Assembly: GCA_913063265.1 (NCBI GenBank) | Contig: CAJXZG010000054.1 | Location: forward strand, 1 to 36,148 | Source: an uncultured Prolixibacteraceae bacterium | GTDB lineage: Bacteria > Bacteroidota > Bacteroidia > Bacteroidales > Prolixibacteraceae | Direction of reading: 5' to 3' | Length of the DNA stretch: 36,148 bases | Shown: positions 16,001-23,698 of the stretch, in pieces | Layout: each line of letters starts with the position of its first letter | How positions within the stretch are numbered: position 1 is the first letter of the stretch | Made by a program: the position numbers and the translations under genes | The notes under the pieces: generated by a model | What the model was told of the DNA's origin: nothing | Databases searched by the model: none | Seen by the model: only the letters and a program-made list of their open reading frames with translations

Positions 16001-18496
16001 TTTTATACCTTTAAACATATCATGGTTATTTGCCAGTTCACCATGAGAAACAGGTACATAATAAACAGCGTCTTTATCTCTTAGTATTTGAGGTATTCCA
16101 CTTTCCCATGTAACACTAAAATCACCGGCAGCTGTACTGTAAAATACCAACTCTTTTCCTCTTCTTTTATCTAAAATTTTGTAATCAAAAGTAGTGGCTT
16201 TATCTTGTCCTGCAACATATACAGCGTTTTTTAAGTCTTCTTCAGAAAGCGACTCTTTCATTTGTTGTTTATACTCTCCAAACCATTTCAGGTCCCTGTC
16301 AGATGGAATGGGCCAGTTTTTTTCATTTACTCCTTCTGCCATTTCATGCCAGGTTTCGGGTTTTGAAAAATCAGGTTCTTCGTCAAATGGCAATAAACTC
16401 AGAATACCTTTATATTTAGAGAAGATCTGGAGCAATTCTTTTTTTGAATGTTTCAGGTCAATTAAACTTAACTTGTTAATCAACTTATCCATGCCAAATA
16501 AAACGGCCGGAATACGATAAGAACCCTTAAGTGGTGTCCCAAGGAAAATAAGCTGAAATCCATTTGAATTATTCAGTTCATTCCAGGTTTCTTTGTGCAA
16601 GGAAATAAAATCTCTGATAAGCACACCGCCCATAGAATGTCCGATAAGTTTTATTGGCCGATTATATTTTAAAAGTTGATTTATTTTTTTGTTTAACAAG
16701 GCTGCAGAATCTTTTAAAGCCAATCGCCAGTCGAATGGAAATGTAACCACATCGTAATCTCCTTCCATGTTTTCAACAATATCCATGTATGCCGAAGAAA
16801 CAAGCGAATGTGGCTTTATATCTTTGTTGCTGGCTTTTAACAACCTTAAATTACCTGTTACTATTTTAAAAAGGTGTAACCAGATTAAATCGTCTTCAAG
16901 TTGTAGGTTAGAGCCCATAATACCCGGCAATAACAATAAAATAGGTTTGTGACCGGTAACTTCTTTTGGTTTTAGTTTTTCGGCTTTCTTCTTGAGTTTT
17001 ATATTCCGTTCTTCTTCAGTTGAAATCGATTTTGGTACTTCAGTAAATCCCGGAATTGCTTTTCCCCATTCCGATTTTAATGCAGCTAAAATAGCCTGGC
17101 TGGTTGTGTCATTTTCAAAATATTTGAAATGGTTAATCTGGCTGTCTTCATAAAAGAATCGAAATACTTTGCCAGATCTTTGGGTTCCCAGCGACATTGC
17201 TTCAGTATCTACAACAAGGTCGTTTTTACGAAGAAAAAACAGTTTGCTGGCAATAACAATTATCGCACTAAGTTTAAAAGCCGGCTTGGTGTTTCCTGCA
17301 ATTAGTGCTAAAGAATTGTTTATAATATTTTGCCTGTTGGGATTATCCAAATCTATGGAATTGTTTAAAACTTTAATAAAAGGGGAAGATGGATTTTGCA
17401 CCTCTAGTCCCGGTAATATTTCCGGTTCATTTTTATATCCGATAACTGCTGAAACAAGGCTTCTAAAAGCCATATACACTGGTGTGGCAGCAGCTCCGGT
17501 AGCAAGGCCAATCAAGTTAAGTGAGATATTTAAAAAGTAATCCAATCGCTTTGAAGCCAGAGTTGTTCCACCGGCAGGACAAGCAATTCGGATAAATTTT
17601 TCGATTACAATTTCCTTATCTTTGATAATATCAAGAATATCTGTAACCAGTTGTTCAAGTTCGGAATAATAGCTTTTGGGATATTCTTTTTTTAATATTC
17701 TGAGTTCTGTACTGTTAAAACCAATCTTACCGGCTGAATTGTTACAAAACCTTGATAAAACCTCACCAACCAATCCTCCTCTCGAAGTGGTTACAAGATG
17801 TAAAACACAATTTGCAGGAAGAGAACTTACCAATTCTTTTACGTTTTGAAGAGGATTTTGAGTAAGTGTACGATGCTGAAAAGCAAGAATTCGTTCTTTA
17901 TAAATATCCCGGGCATAATTCATAAAATCGGTACCTGCAGCTTTACCAAAAGAGCCCTTAGTGGAAGAGGCAGTTCCATGAATAAAAAGTAAAAAGGGGA
18001 GATTGCTGTTGTCTTGTGTAAATCCTTTGAGCTGCATATTTTCTCCCAACGAAAACAATCCTATTTTCTCGTCAAGTTGTTTATTTTCAAGTTTTTCAGC
18101 GATTTTTTTTACTTCAGCTTCAGCTTTTTTCTTTGCAAATACTTTAAATGCTTTTAGTAATATTTTTTTGACGATGGATCGGTCGGAACTCGTTGAACTT
18201 ATTTCTACCGGAAGTTCAAAAACCTCATCCTGTATTGTTGAACGTTGCACTTTGTCCATCAACTCCGGAAAAATATCCGTCATTGTTTCGGGACTTGAAA
18301 TCCAGCTGGTTCCGTCTTCAAACTCAAATTCAATGATTTGATCCGACTCGAATTCAACTTGATTTCTGTTTGATTCATCCCTTGTGGCTTTTTCTATTTG
18401 AAAATAGTCAAGTAGTTCTAAGTTGTCATCCGAATATTTACTTTTATCAATATCCGTATTTTTCCTTCCGTTAAATGCAATCTTTTTAATTTCCAT
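13058..18496 (-). CDS. Giant multi-enzyme protein: alpha/beta-hydrolase, LCAT-like hydrolase, CHAT protease
   Basis: 1812 residues, no signal peptide. Order: (1) N-terminal region to about 150; (2) an alpha/beta-hydrolase module about 165-400 with oxyanion-type FIHGTASS (His173) and elbow VTTSRGGLVGE (Ser238); (3) an LCAT-like hydrolase about 513-835 with PGIMGSNL, WLHL, LIGHSMGGVLIRDFI (Ser621), candidate Asp792 and VSHGELANN (His818); (4) a middle domain about 890-1110 with GAIIIGLGKPENLTAYEL, which resembles the N-terminal domain of M17 aminopeptidases (weak); (5) a CHAT caspase-like protease about 1195-1455 with IIHLSGHGIFN (His1314) and LVFVNCCHIG (Cys1355), ending WGAYQCYGDPFYRF; (6) a helical, TPR-like tail to 1812. 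Both hydrolase and protease catalytic residues appear intact. CHAT domains are known from conflict and cell-death-like systems (e.g. TPR-CHAT of type III-E CRISPR). First gene of the operon; start ATG 18496. Confidence 0.9.
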   Translation of the reverse strand: MEIKKIAFNGRKNTDIDKSKYSDDNLELLDYFQIEKATRDESNRNQVEFESDQIIEFEFEDGTSWISSPETMTDIFPELMDKVQRSTIQDEVFELPVEISSTSSDRSIVKKILLKAFKVFAKKKAEAEVKKIAEKLENKQLDEKIGLFSLGENMQLKGFTQDNSNLPFLLFIHGTASSTKGSFGKAAGTDFMNYARDIYKERILAFQHRTLTQNPLQNVKELVSSLPANCVLHLVTTSRGGLVGEVLSRFCNNSAGKIGFNSTELRILKKEYPKSYYSELEQLVTDILDIIKDKEIVIEKFIRIACPAGGTTLASKRLDYFLNISLNLIGLATGAAATPVYMAFRSLVSAVIGYKNEPEILPGLEVQNPSSPFIKVLNNSIDLDNPNRQNIINNSLALIAGNTKPAFKLSAIIVIASKLFFLRKNDLVVDTEAMSLGTQRSGKVFRFFYEDSQINHFKYFENDTTSQAILAALKSEWGKAIPGFTEVPKSISTEEERNIKLKKKAEKLKPKEVTGHKPILLLLPGIMGSNLQLEDDLIWLHLFKIVTGNLRLLKASNKDIKPHSLVSSAYMDIVENMEGDYDVVTFPFDWRLALKDSAALLNKKINQLLKYNRPIKLIGHSMGGVLIRDFISLHKETWNELNNSNGFQLIFLGTPLKGSYRIPAVLFGMDKLINKLSLIDLKHSKKELLQIFSKYKGILSLLPFDEEPDFSKPETWHEMAEGVNEKNWPIPSDRDLKWFGEYKQQMKESLSEEDLKNAVYVAGQDKATTFDYKILDKRRGKELVFYSTAAGDFSVTWESGIPQILRDKDAVYYVPVSHGELANNHDMFKGIKEILQNGETNLFSKNQPLVRGEEMSFVSPDYRDFDLSEAGVNLSVLGIGGDHEPQMEMPPISVSIAHGNLFYARSPLLAGHFEDDGILSAEKIINGYLNDTLNYRHSLGIYPGRIGTNDLFLTNQSGFKGAIIIGLGKPENLTAYELSKTVEQGVCNYLLSFKDEELKSELSENKIEYVGISSLIIGSGYGGMSVENSIKGIIQGIYNANVKIKNIDLKVVRQIGSIEFVELFEDSAVNALYSLSRIENQDSRTFKILLEDKKLRTLLGAKKRIQNEFSSGWWNRITVKKEENDDDEKTVRCLTFSASTSRAHAKRNELFTTPALLEGTIKEMSTSNRWSAQSAKAIFELLIPNDFKEQLKRHGNINWIVDHYTAEYPWELLQDEVDGSKPLCVASGMIRQLETQNYNRIIKSTPKNNVLVIADPDLKGFASQLPGALKEGQMVSKKLSSQGMLPTAVFKGNSEDIIEKMFSNEYRIIHLSGHGIFNQDKSKGSGMVIGDNMFLSTREIKQMSTAPELVFVNCCHIGKISGVAEELYRQRYKLAANIGTQLIENGVRCVIAAGWAVDDSAALEFAEVFYERLLAGYTFGESVHAARKSVYEKYNSTNTWGAYQCYGDPFYRFKRRNEKEDGRKPEYLIPQEADIDLENLLSELEIGNRSTEEYTKILEEISLRVDKAQIRNHLITEKEAKIYLELKDYNKACEKYSSLLNVADASFSFSVAEKYFMAQAKKITGEFKIVLKEKTETGTATALKELETIRKESIKKIGKVTNDLEALVQLVPSIERLNILGSTYKRTAFILDKNKQYAYQNAALNYQKAYVFSNNWYSLTNWLALECTLVLAKIHQWSSTIKNEKTKSEYKLPSYPDAIQMLDLIKTTVDVNNSRMSYWDMLAGINIGLCKYIMQFSNPEKNANIQNIRRDQIINEIGDLWQKAGSKGKRFAEIEHIEFIIDALKIEPNENTIDLSKRLKDLKQELLEMIKD

Positions 18497-18683
18497 AAGA
18501 ATTGATTTGTTTGTTTGGTACCAGATTATTAAATACTTGAATACTTAACGCATAATTGAAAACAATTAGAAAATTGAAATTCCGGAATAGTACGCGTTTC
18601 ATAATTGCCTGATTTAATGGTTATACAATTTAAGGAAATCAAGGCTGAAAAGCAATAGGAGTTTTTAGTCTTTATTTGAAAAA

Positions 18684-18732
18684 TTAGTAGGGCTCTGACT
18701 TTAGTTTTTACTAATAGTCAGAGCCCTACTAA
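18684..18732 (-). terminator. Exceptionally long terminator hairpin before the CHAT operon
   Basis: Bases 18684-18700 and 18716-18732 are perfectly complementary over 17 bp (core TAGGGCTCTGACT), and inside the loop TTAGT (18701-18705) pairs with ACTAA (18710-18714) around TTTT. Read on the minus strand the hairpin is followed by TTTTT (18683-18679), which fits a terminator of the methyltransferase gene ending at 18755. It also insulates, or attenuates into, the CHAT operon that starts 188 bases further on. Confidence 0.8.
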
Positions 18733-18754
18733 AAAATGGTGTCACAAAATTTAT

Positions 18755-19456
18755 TTATAAACCCAACAAAAATATTGCCGGTTGTTTGTGCAGATCAGGA
18801 ACTTTTCCTTTCCATGCCTTTATTGATTTAGTGACAATAAATTCATTCTCACCTGTAATGTTGGCGGCAATGCAAAGCAGGGTAGAGGGAGCGCATGTTT
18901 TTAGTAAATCGCCAATAAGTTGATTATTACGGTATGGTGTTTCAATAAAGATTTGTGTTTGTTTTTGTTTAAAAATATTTTTCTCAATCGACTGAATTTC
19001 TTTTACCCGTTCATTGGGTTTTACCGGTAAATAGCCTTTAAATGCAAAATTTTGTCCATTCATTCCGGAGGCCATTAATGCCAGCAAAACAGATGAAGGG
19101 CCAACAAGCGGTACTACTTTATAGTTTTTTTGATGTGCAATTTTTACCACATCAGCACCGGGATCGGCAACTCCGGGACAACCGGCTTCAGAAATTATTG
19201 CAATATCAAAACCTTTTTCAACAGGATTTAGAAATGTAGGTATCTCATCAATCCTTGTTCGCTTATTTAAAAGGTAAAAAGTGCATTTATCAATATCAAT
19301 TTCCCGGTTTACACTTTTAAGAAAACGACGTGCAGTTCTTAAGTCTTCAACAATAAAATGGCTGGTATTGGTAAGAATTTGAAAAATCTGAGCCGGCAGA
19401 ACATTTTGCCAGTCGCCTTCGCTTAAAACATTAGGAACAAGATAAAGTTTCGCCAT
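18755..19456 (-). CDS. SAM-dependent methyltransferase of the tetrapyrrole-methylase/RsmI fold
   Basis: 233 residues. The N-terminus AKLYLVPNVLSE, the glycine motif ISEAGCPGVADPGADVV, VVPLVGPSSVLLALMASG, FKGYLP and the later IFIETPYRNN match the RsmI-like branch of the tetrapyrrole (corrin/porphyrin) methylase family. Classical RsmI 2'-O-methylates C1402 of 16S rRNA; Bacteroidota carry this shorter variant in addition to or beside RsmI, so the substrate is uncertain. A TAATTTTG -7 box on the minus strand (19521-19514) lies about 58 bases upstream of the start. A long terminator hairpin follows the gene. Confidence 0.88.
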   Translation of the reverse strand: MAKLYLVPNVLSEGDWQNVLPAQIFQILTNTSHFIVEDLRTARRFLKSVNREIDIDKCTFYLLNKRTRIDEIPTFLNPVEKGFDIAIISEAGCPGVADPGADVVKIAHQKNYKVVPLVGPSSVLLALMASGMNGQNFAFKGYLPVKPNERVKEIQSIEKNIFKQKQTQIFIETPYRNNQLIGDLLKTCAPSTLLCIAANITGENEFIVTKSIKAWKGKVPDLHKQPAIFLLGL

Positions 19457-19513
19457 TTAGTATTGATAATTGAATAATTCTACTAAGGTAAAATTATATT
19501 ATATTTTAGAGTT

Positions 19514-19521
19514 CAAAATTA
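19514..19521 (-). promoter_or_regulatory. Possible -7 element of the methyltransferase gene
   Basis: On the minus strand the bases read TAATTTTG, a match to TAnnTTTG, giving a leader of about 50 bases to the ATG at 19456. No -33 partner was identified, and in AT-rich DNA a chance match is possible. Confidence 0.35.
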
Positions 19522-19543
19522 GTCATTTTAGTACCGAGTACCG

Positions 19544-19600
19544 AGTAGTGAGTAGTGAGATTAGCAAAAATTGATAATGCTTTTCCCACTACTCATTACT
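19544..19600. repeat. Inverted repeat of the GAGTAGTGAG family, copy 2
   Basis: AGTAGTGAGTAGTG (19544-19557) pairs with CACTACTCATTACT (19587-19600) at 13 of 14 positions plus one wobble. Upstream there is a direct GTACCGAGTACCGAGTAG stretch. The core GAGTAGTGAG and the downstream TAAAATCTC are shared with the hairpin at 3096-3142. It lies between divergent genes here, so it cannot simply be a terminator. Confidence 0.6.
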
Positions 19601-19640
19601 AAAATCTCGTATCCGATTATTTTTAAAGTCCCGGTTTTGC

Positions 19641-19648
19641 TAAATTTG
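19641..19648 (+). promoter_or_regulatory. -7 promoter element of the metallo-hydrolase gene
   Basis: TAAATTTG matches TAnnTTTG and ends only 4 bases before the GTG start codon at 19653. Transcription would begin at or very near the start codon, implying a leaderless message. Confidence 0.5.
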
Positions 19649-19652
19649 GGGA

Positions 19653-20441
19653 GTGAAATCGGAGAATAATTTAAAAATATCAGCTACTTTTTTAGGAACC
19701 GGAACTTCGCAGGGTGTGCCTGTGATAGCTTGTGATTGTGAAGTTTGTAAATCGACAGACTTAAAAAACAAACGTCTGAGATCGTCTCTTTTAGTCAATG
19801 CAAATGGCATTAACCTGGTAATTGATGCCGGTCCCGATTTTCGTACACAAATGCTCCGGGAAAATGTTAAATCACTCAGGGCTATTCTCTTGTCGCACGA
19901 ACACGCAGACCACGTTTTTGGCCTGGATGACATTCGCTCTTTTAACTGGAGGCAAAAACATCCAACGGACATTTATGCCGAAGATCGTGTTCAACAAACC
20001 ATCAAGAGAATATTTTCCTACGTGTTTACCAACTTTAAATATCCGGGTGTGCCTAAAATGAAGTTGCATAATATTAGTAGGAGGATAATCAAAATAGAAG
20101 GAATTAAGATAATTCCAATTCGGTGTTACCATCATAAGTTACCTGTTTATGGATTCAGAATTGGTGACTTAACTTATATTACTGATACAAACAAGATTGA
20201 AAAAGAGGAACTGGAAAAAATTAAGGGCAGCGCAGTGCTAATAATAAACTGTCTTAGAAAAAGAAAACATATCTCTCATTTTAATCTTGAAGAGGCCCTG
20301 GAGGTTATAAAACAAGTAAAACCTGAAAAAGCATATTTAACACATTTAAGTCATGAATTTGGATTACATGATGAAATTCAAAAAGAGTTGCCAAAGAATG
20401 TTTTTGTCGGTTATGACGGATTAAAAGTAGAGTTACGGTAA
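19653..20441 (+). CDS. PhnP-like MBL-fold metallo-hydrolase
   Basis: 262 residues from a GTG start. Beta-lactamase-fold signature SHEHADH (His82, His84, Asp86, His87) with later ligands in YHHK, ITDTN and THLSHEFGLHD. Near the N-terminus GTGTSQGVPVIACDCEVC carries three cysteines (27, 29, 32), as in PhnP-type phosphodiesterases where they bind a structural zinc. PhnP hydrolyses cyclic phosphate esters in phosphonate use, but similar proteins in Bacteroidota occur without phn genes, as here, so the substrate is open. A -7 box directly before the GTG suggests leaderless translation. The stop is one base from the end of the convergent GNAT gene. Confidence 0.9.
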   Translation: MKSENNLKISATFLGTGTSQGVPVIACDCEVCKSTDLKNKRLRSSLLVNANGINLVIDAGPDFRTQMLRENVKSLRAILLSHEHADHVFGLDDIRSFNWRQKHPTDIYAEDRVQQTIKRIFSYVFTNFKYPGVPKMKLHNISRRIIKIEGIKIIPIRCYHHKLPVYGFRIGDLTYITDTNKIEKEELEKIKGSAVLIINCLRKRKHISHFNLEEALEVIKQVKPEKAYLTHLSHEFGLHDEIQKELPKNVFVGYDGLKVELR

Positions 20442-20442
20442 A

Positions 20443-21204
20443 TCAAATCAGCTTTTCTTTTTTTAGGATATTGTTAAACCTTGTCATTGATATGTATCTG
20501 TCGGCCAGTAATTTCCCGTTGTAAATCAGGTTAAACGAAGCATAAAGTGAAGGTGCATTTTGAGCTTCTTCCGCAGTTTCTAATTCAGTAATTTGTAAAT
20601 CCAATTTGCTGGCAAGAGAAGTGACTTTGATTTCTTCAACAAAACGTGCCACCCAGGGGCATTGTTTGGTATACACAATATGAAGTCCTTTGTATGTTTC
20701 CAATTTGCTTTGCCAGTCGTTTACTTTTGGTAATTCACTTCCATTAAAAGACAATGCCAATAACTCATTTCCTTTTTCCTCGATTGGTATATTTTTAAAA
20801 CCATTCTTCAGAAACAGTCTGCTTTCAGCCATAAAAGCACCTTTGCTGGTAACTAAGGCCACACCTTTGTAATTTCCATCTTTTGCATCCTTAATACATT
20901 CTTCAATCAGTTTAGAACCCAGGCCCTGATTTTTGTTTTTATTCGGATAAATCCATATACAGTGAATAAACAGATATCCTCTGGCAGATACTGCCCGCCA
21001 TGCATATTCTCCCGGAATATATTCAATAAATCCGGCAAGCTTTTTTGGTATACCTGTATATAACAGCTTTATTTTAAGTTGCTCGGAAAAGCACCTGTGT
21101 ATCCAGTCTTTTTTTATCCGGTAATAGGGATTCTTTTTATTGATAAAACATATAACTCCCGGATGCTCTTCCAGGTTTCCGGCATTGATGGTAACAATTT
21201 CCAT
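20443..21204 (-). CDS. GNAT N-acetyltransferase with C-terminal YoaP-like domain
   Basis: 253 residues. The first ~150 form a GNAT acyl-CoA-binding fold: WIYPNKNKNQGLGSKLIEE is the pantetheine-phosphate loop (Q/RxxGxG/A type), then VALVTSKGAFMAESRLFLKNGF. From about 175, GLHIVYTKQCPWVARFVEEI, ETAEEAQNAPSLYASFNLIYNGKLLADRYIS corresponds to the YoaP-like, thioredoxin-like C-terminal module found fused to GNAT domains; it has a single Cys in the TKQCPW position. Acceptor substrate unknown. Its end lies one base from the metallo-hydrolase stop. Confidence 0.85.
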   Translation of the reverse strand: MEIVTINAGNLEEHPGVICFINKKNPYYRIKKDWIHRCFSEQLKIKLLYTGIPKKLAGFIEYIPGEYAWRAVSARGYLFIHCIWIYPNKNKNQGLGSKLIEECIKDAKDGNYKGVALVTSKGAFMAESRLFLKNGFKNIPIEEKGNELLALSFNGSELPKVNDWQSKLETYKGLHIVYTKQCPWVARFVEEIKVTSLASKLDLQITELETAEEAQNAPSLYASFNLIYNGKLLADRYISMTRFNNILKKEKLI

Positions 21205-21280
21205 TTCAATTTGGTTTGTTAGCTAAAATAAGCTAAAGTTATATTGGAATCAATCGAAATAAGCAGTGAAGAAGATGAAT

Positions 21281-22450
21281 TTAAGTTTTATTTTTTAACC
21301 ATGGAATTACTACAATCACCGCTGAAATGAGGTAGATTGCACCCGCTAATATAAAAGCACTTTTTAAATCAACATGATCGGTAATCCAGCCCAACAGAGG
21401 GCCAATTACTGCGAAAATAACACGAATAATAAAGTTTCTTACCGACAACATTGTTGCCCTGACTTCGCTTTCTGTGTATTGATTGATGTAGTTTTTGAGT
21501 ACCGGAGTAGCAATTCCGCGAATAATATAAAACAAAAACAAAAAAGCAATACCCCAGATTGTAATTGAAATTCCGGATAAAAAATATCCTGCTGAAAGCA
21601 GTAAAATAATAATGAGAAGTGTTGATTTTTTATCGAAAAATTTTTCGACACGATGTGCAAATATGGAAGAAACACCAACAGTTAAATTCAGGGCTGTCCA
21701 GAATACTCCAAACATTTCAACAGGAAGATCGACAGCTTTAAAAAAGGGTTGTACAAGCCATGCGAATGTAAGGGTTGAAGTACCTGTTATTGCTGATAGC
21801 AGAATTGCAATTCGAAGATTTTTATTTTGTGTTAATGTAAGTTTGATGTTAGAGACTAGTTTTTTTATTGTAATAATTTTGCCTGTTGTATAAATTTTTG
21901 GTTCTGTTAAAGCAAAAGAAGCAGGTATAGCAATTGCTGCCACAACAAACTGAAAATAGAATGGGGTTCTTAAACTTATAGCTGCAAGGAATCCACCAAT
22001 TACTCCCGCAATCGCCTCAGCAAAACTTCCTATGGAAGTAATTCTTCCCTCAAGTTTTACATATTTATCGGTGTTTTTGGAAGCTTTCAGACTATCAAAA
22101 AGCATGGCAGAGTCAGCACCCGAAACAAAAGAATGCCCAATTCCAAGAATAATTTCTGCAACCGCAAATGCCCAGAATCCATATGAAAAACTGTAAAGAA
22201 GAAATCCTCCGCTACCTAAAATACTGCCAAGAACCAAAGTTTTTTTTCGGCCCCAGACATCAGCCATCCAACCCGAAGGAACTTCCATTGCAACAATAGC
22301 AATCGAATAAATTGATTTTAATACAAAAATTTCATGCATGCCCATGCCATTGTCCTGGTAAAACAAGACTACAACAGGCATAACCATATTAAACCATTTG
22401 GCGATTTTAATCAGGTATAGTTTAATTATGTTATTTTCGATATTTCTCAT
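21281..22450 (-). CDS. Major facilitator superfamily transporter
   Basis: 389 residues, about 12 hydrophobic helices. The MFS loop-2 signature is visible as GWMADVWGRKKTLVLGS (between helices 2 and 3), and helix 5 contains GVIGGFLAAISLRTPFYFQF. The second half has the corresponding RVEKFFDKKSTLL loop. Inner-membrane secondary transporter; the substrate cannot be told, though the general layout is that of drug/sugar-efflux-like MFS proteins. It is divergent from asnA; a minus-strand TATTTTTG -7 box lies 12-19 bases upstream of the ATG. Confidence 0.9.
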   Translation of the reverse strand: MRNIENNIIKLYLIKIAKWFNMVMPVVVLFYQDNGMGMHEIFVLKSIYSIAIVAMEVPSGWMADVWGRKKTLVLGSILGSGGFLLYSFSYGFWAFAVAEIILGIGHSFVSGADSAMLFDSLKASKNTDKYVKLEGRITSIGSFAEAIAGVIGGFLAAISLRTPFYFQFVVAAIAIPASFALTEPKIYTTGKIITIKKLVSNIKLTLTQNKNLRIAILLSAITGTSTLTFAWLVQPFFKAVDLPVEMFGVFWTALNLTVGVSSIFAHRVEKFFDKKSTLLIIILLLSAGYFLSGISITIWGIAFLFLFYIIRGIATPVLKNYINQYTESEVRATMLSVRNFIIRVIFAVIGPLLGWITDHVDLKSAFILAGAIYLISAVIVVIPWLKNKT

Positions 22451-22461
22451 TTTAGAATTTG

Positions 22462-22469
22462 CAAAAATA
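22462..22469 (-). promoter_or_regulatory. -7 promoter element of the MFS gene
   Basis: On the minus strand it reads TATTTTTG (TAnnTTTG), 11 bases before the ATG at 22450, so the leader would be very short. No -33 match at 19 bases. Confidence 0.4.
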
Positions 22470-22587
22470 ATAATCTCAATATTCTTTTATGAATGGACCA
22501 ATTTTAAAGATTTCACTTTAATTAAATCAAATTATAATGTTTTAAAACTTTATTGATGCATTTCCTTTTAATTTGAAAGCAGAATTT

Positions 22588-22595
22588 TACTTTTG
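22588..22595 (+). promoter_or_regulatory. -7 promoter element of asnA
   Basis: TACTTTTG matches TAnnTTTG, followed by C. It lies 27 bases before the asnA ATG at 22623 and rules out the alternative upstream start inside the same frame at 22593. Confidence 0.5.
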
Positions 22596-22622
22596 CTTTT
22601 TTACAGACATAAAACAGTATAT

Positions 22623-23657
22623 ATGAACTTATTTATTCCGAAAAACTACAAATCGGTTTTAGATGTATATCAAACCGAGCAGGCGATTAAACAAATAAAA
22701 GATTTTTTTCAACTCAACTTGTCTTCTGAATTAAGACTAAGAAGAGTTACCGCACCTATATTTGTTAAAAAAGGAACAGGTGTAAACGATGATTTAAACG
22801 GGATAGAACGTCCCGTATCTTTTCCTATGAAAGATATAAACGGTGAGGTTGCTGAAATTGTGCACTCACTGGCGAAATGGAAAAGAATGGCTTTGGCCAA
22901 TTTGAAGATTAAGGACGGTTTTGGTATTTACACCGATATGAATGCAATTCGTCCCGATGAAGAACTAACCAATTTACATTCGCTTTATGTCGATCAATGG
23001 GATTGGGAGAGGGTAATAACCGATAATGACCGCAATCTTGATTATTTAAAATATATTGTTCGTAAGATATATTCAGCATTGGTTCGTACAGAGTTTCATG
23101 TTTCTGAGAACTATTTGGATATAACACCGGAATTACCTGAAGAAATTACATTTATTCATGCAGAAGAATTGGCTGAGAAATATCCTGATTTAACCCCATT
23201 TGAACGTGAAAATGAAGCAGCAAAAGAATACGGGGCAATATTTGTAATTGGTATTGGCGGAGAAATGCCGGACGGACAAATTCATGACGGACGAGCTCCG
23301 GATTATGATGATTGGAGTACTTCCACTGTAAAAGGCTTTAAGGGGCTAAATGGTGATATTGTAGTTTGGAATAAGGTTTTAGACCGCTCATTCGAACTTT
23401 CATCAATGGGAATCAGAGTTGATCAACTTGCATTAATAAAACAGCTCAAAATAAGGGGGCTGGAAGAAAGGTCTGAATTGATGTGGCATAAAATGTTGTT
23501 AAACGGAGAATTGCCGTTAACTGTAGGAGGAGGTATTGGGCAGTCGCGTTTATGTATGTATTTTTTAAGAAAAGCACATATTGGAGAAATCCAGTCGAGT
23601 ATTTGGCCCGATGAAATGATTGAAACTTGCAAAGTAAACGGAATACAATTATTGTAA
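22623..23657 (+). CDS. asnA: Aspartate-ammonia ligase (asparagine synthetase A)
   Basis: Makes asparagine from aspartate, ammonia and ATP with release of AMP and pyrophosphate; cytosolic, class II aminoacyl-tRNA-synthetase fold. 344 residues, near the usual 330-345. Family segments: FIPKNYKSVLDVYQTEQAI, LRRVTAPIFVKKGTGVNDD, ERPVSFPMKD, AEIVHSLAKWKRMALA, SLYVDQWDWERVI, DDWSTSTVKGFKGLNGDI, and the C-terminal ATP-binding LTVGGGIGQSRLCMYFL with its Arg. The start at 22623 is chosen because the -7 box at 22588-22595 makes the 10-residue extension unlikely. tRNA-Arg follows 89 bases downstream but has its own promoter. Confidence 0.96.
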   Translation: MNLFIPKNYKSVLDVYQTEQAIKQIKDFFQLNLSSELRLRRVTAPIFVKKGTGVNDDLNGIERPVSFPMKDINGEVAEIVHSLAKWKRMALANLKIKDGFGIYTDMNAIRPDEELTNLHSLYVDQWDWERVITDNDRNLDYLKYIVRKIYSALVRTEFHVSENYLDITPELPEEITFIHAEELAEKYPDLTPFERENEAAKEYGAIFVIGIGGEMPDGQIHDGRAPDYDDWSTSTVKGFKGLNGDIVVWNKVLDRSFELSSMGIRVDQLALIKQLKIRGLEERSELMWHKMLLNGELPLTVGGGIGQSRLCMYFLRKAHIGEIQSSIWPDEMIETCKVNGIQLL

Positions 23658-23698
23658 ATTAAAATTTATTATAAAAACATAAAGAATGAATTTTAATA

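Noticed and set aside
18003..18341. Long open frames on the opposite strand of the CHAT gene (also 14149-14494 and 17169-17540)
   Set aside because: They are shadows of the coding strand; their translations show the Ser/Leu/Phe-rich composition expected of antisense reading and no domain.
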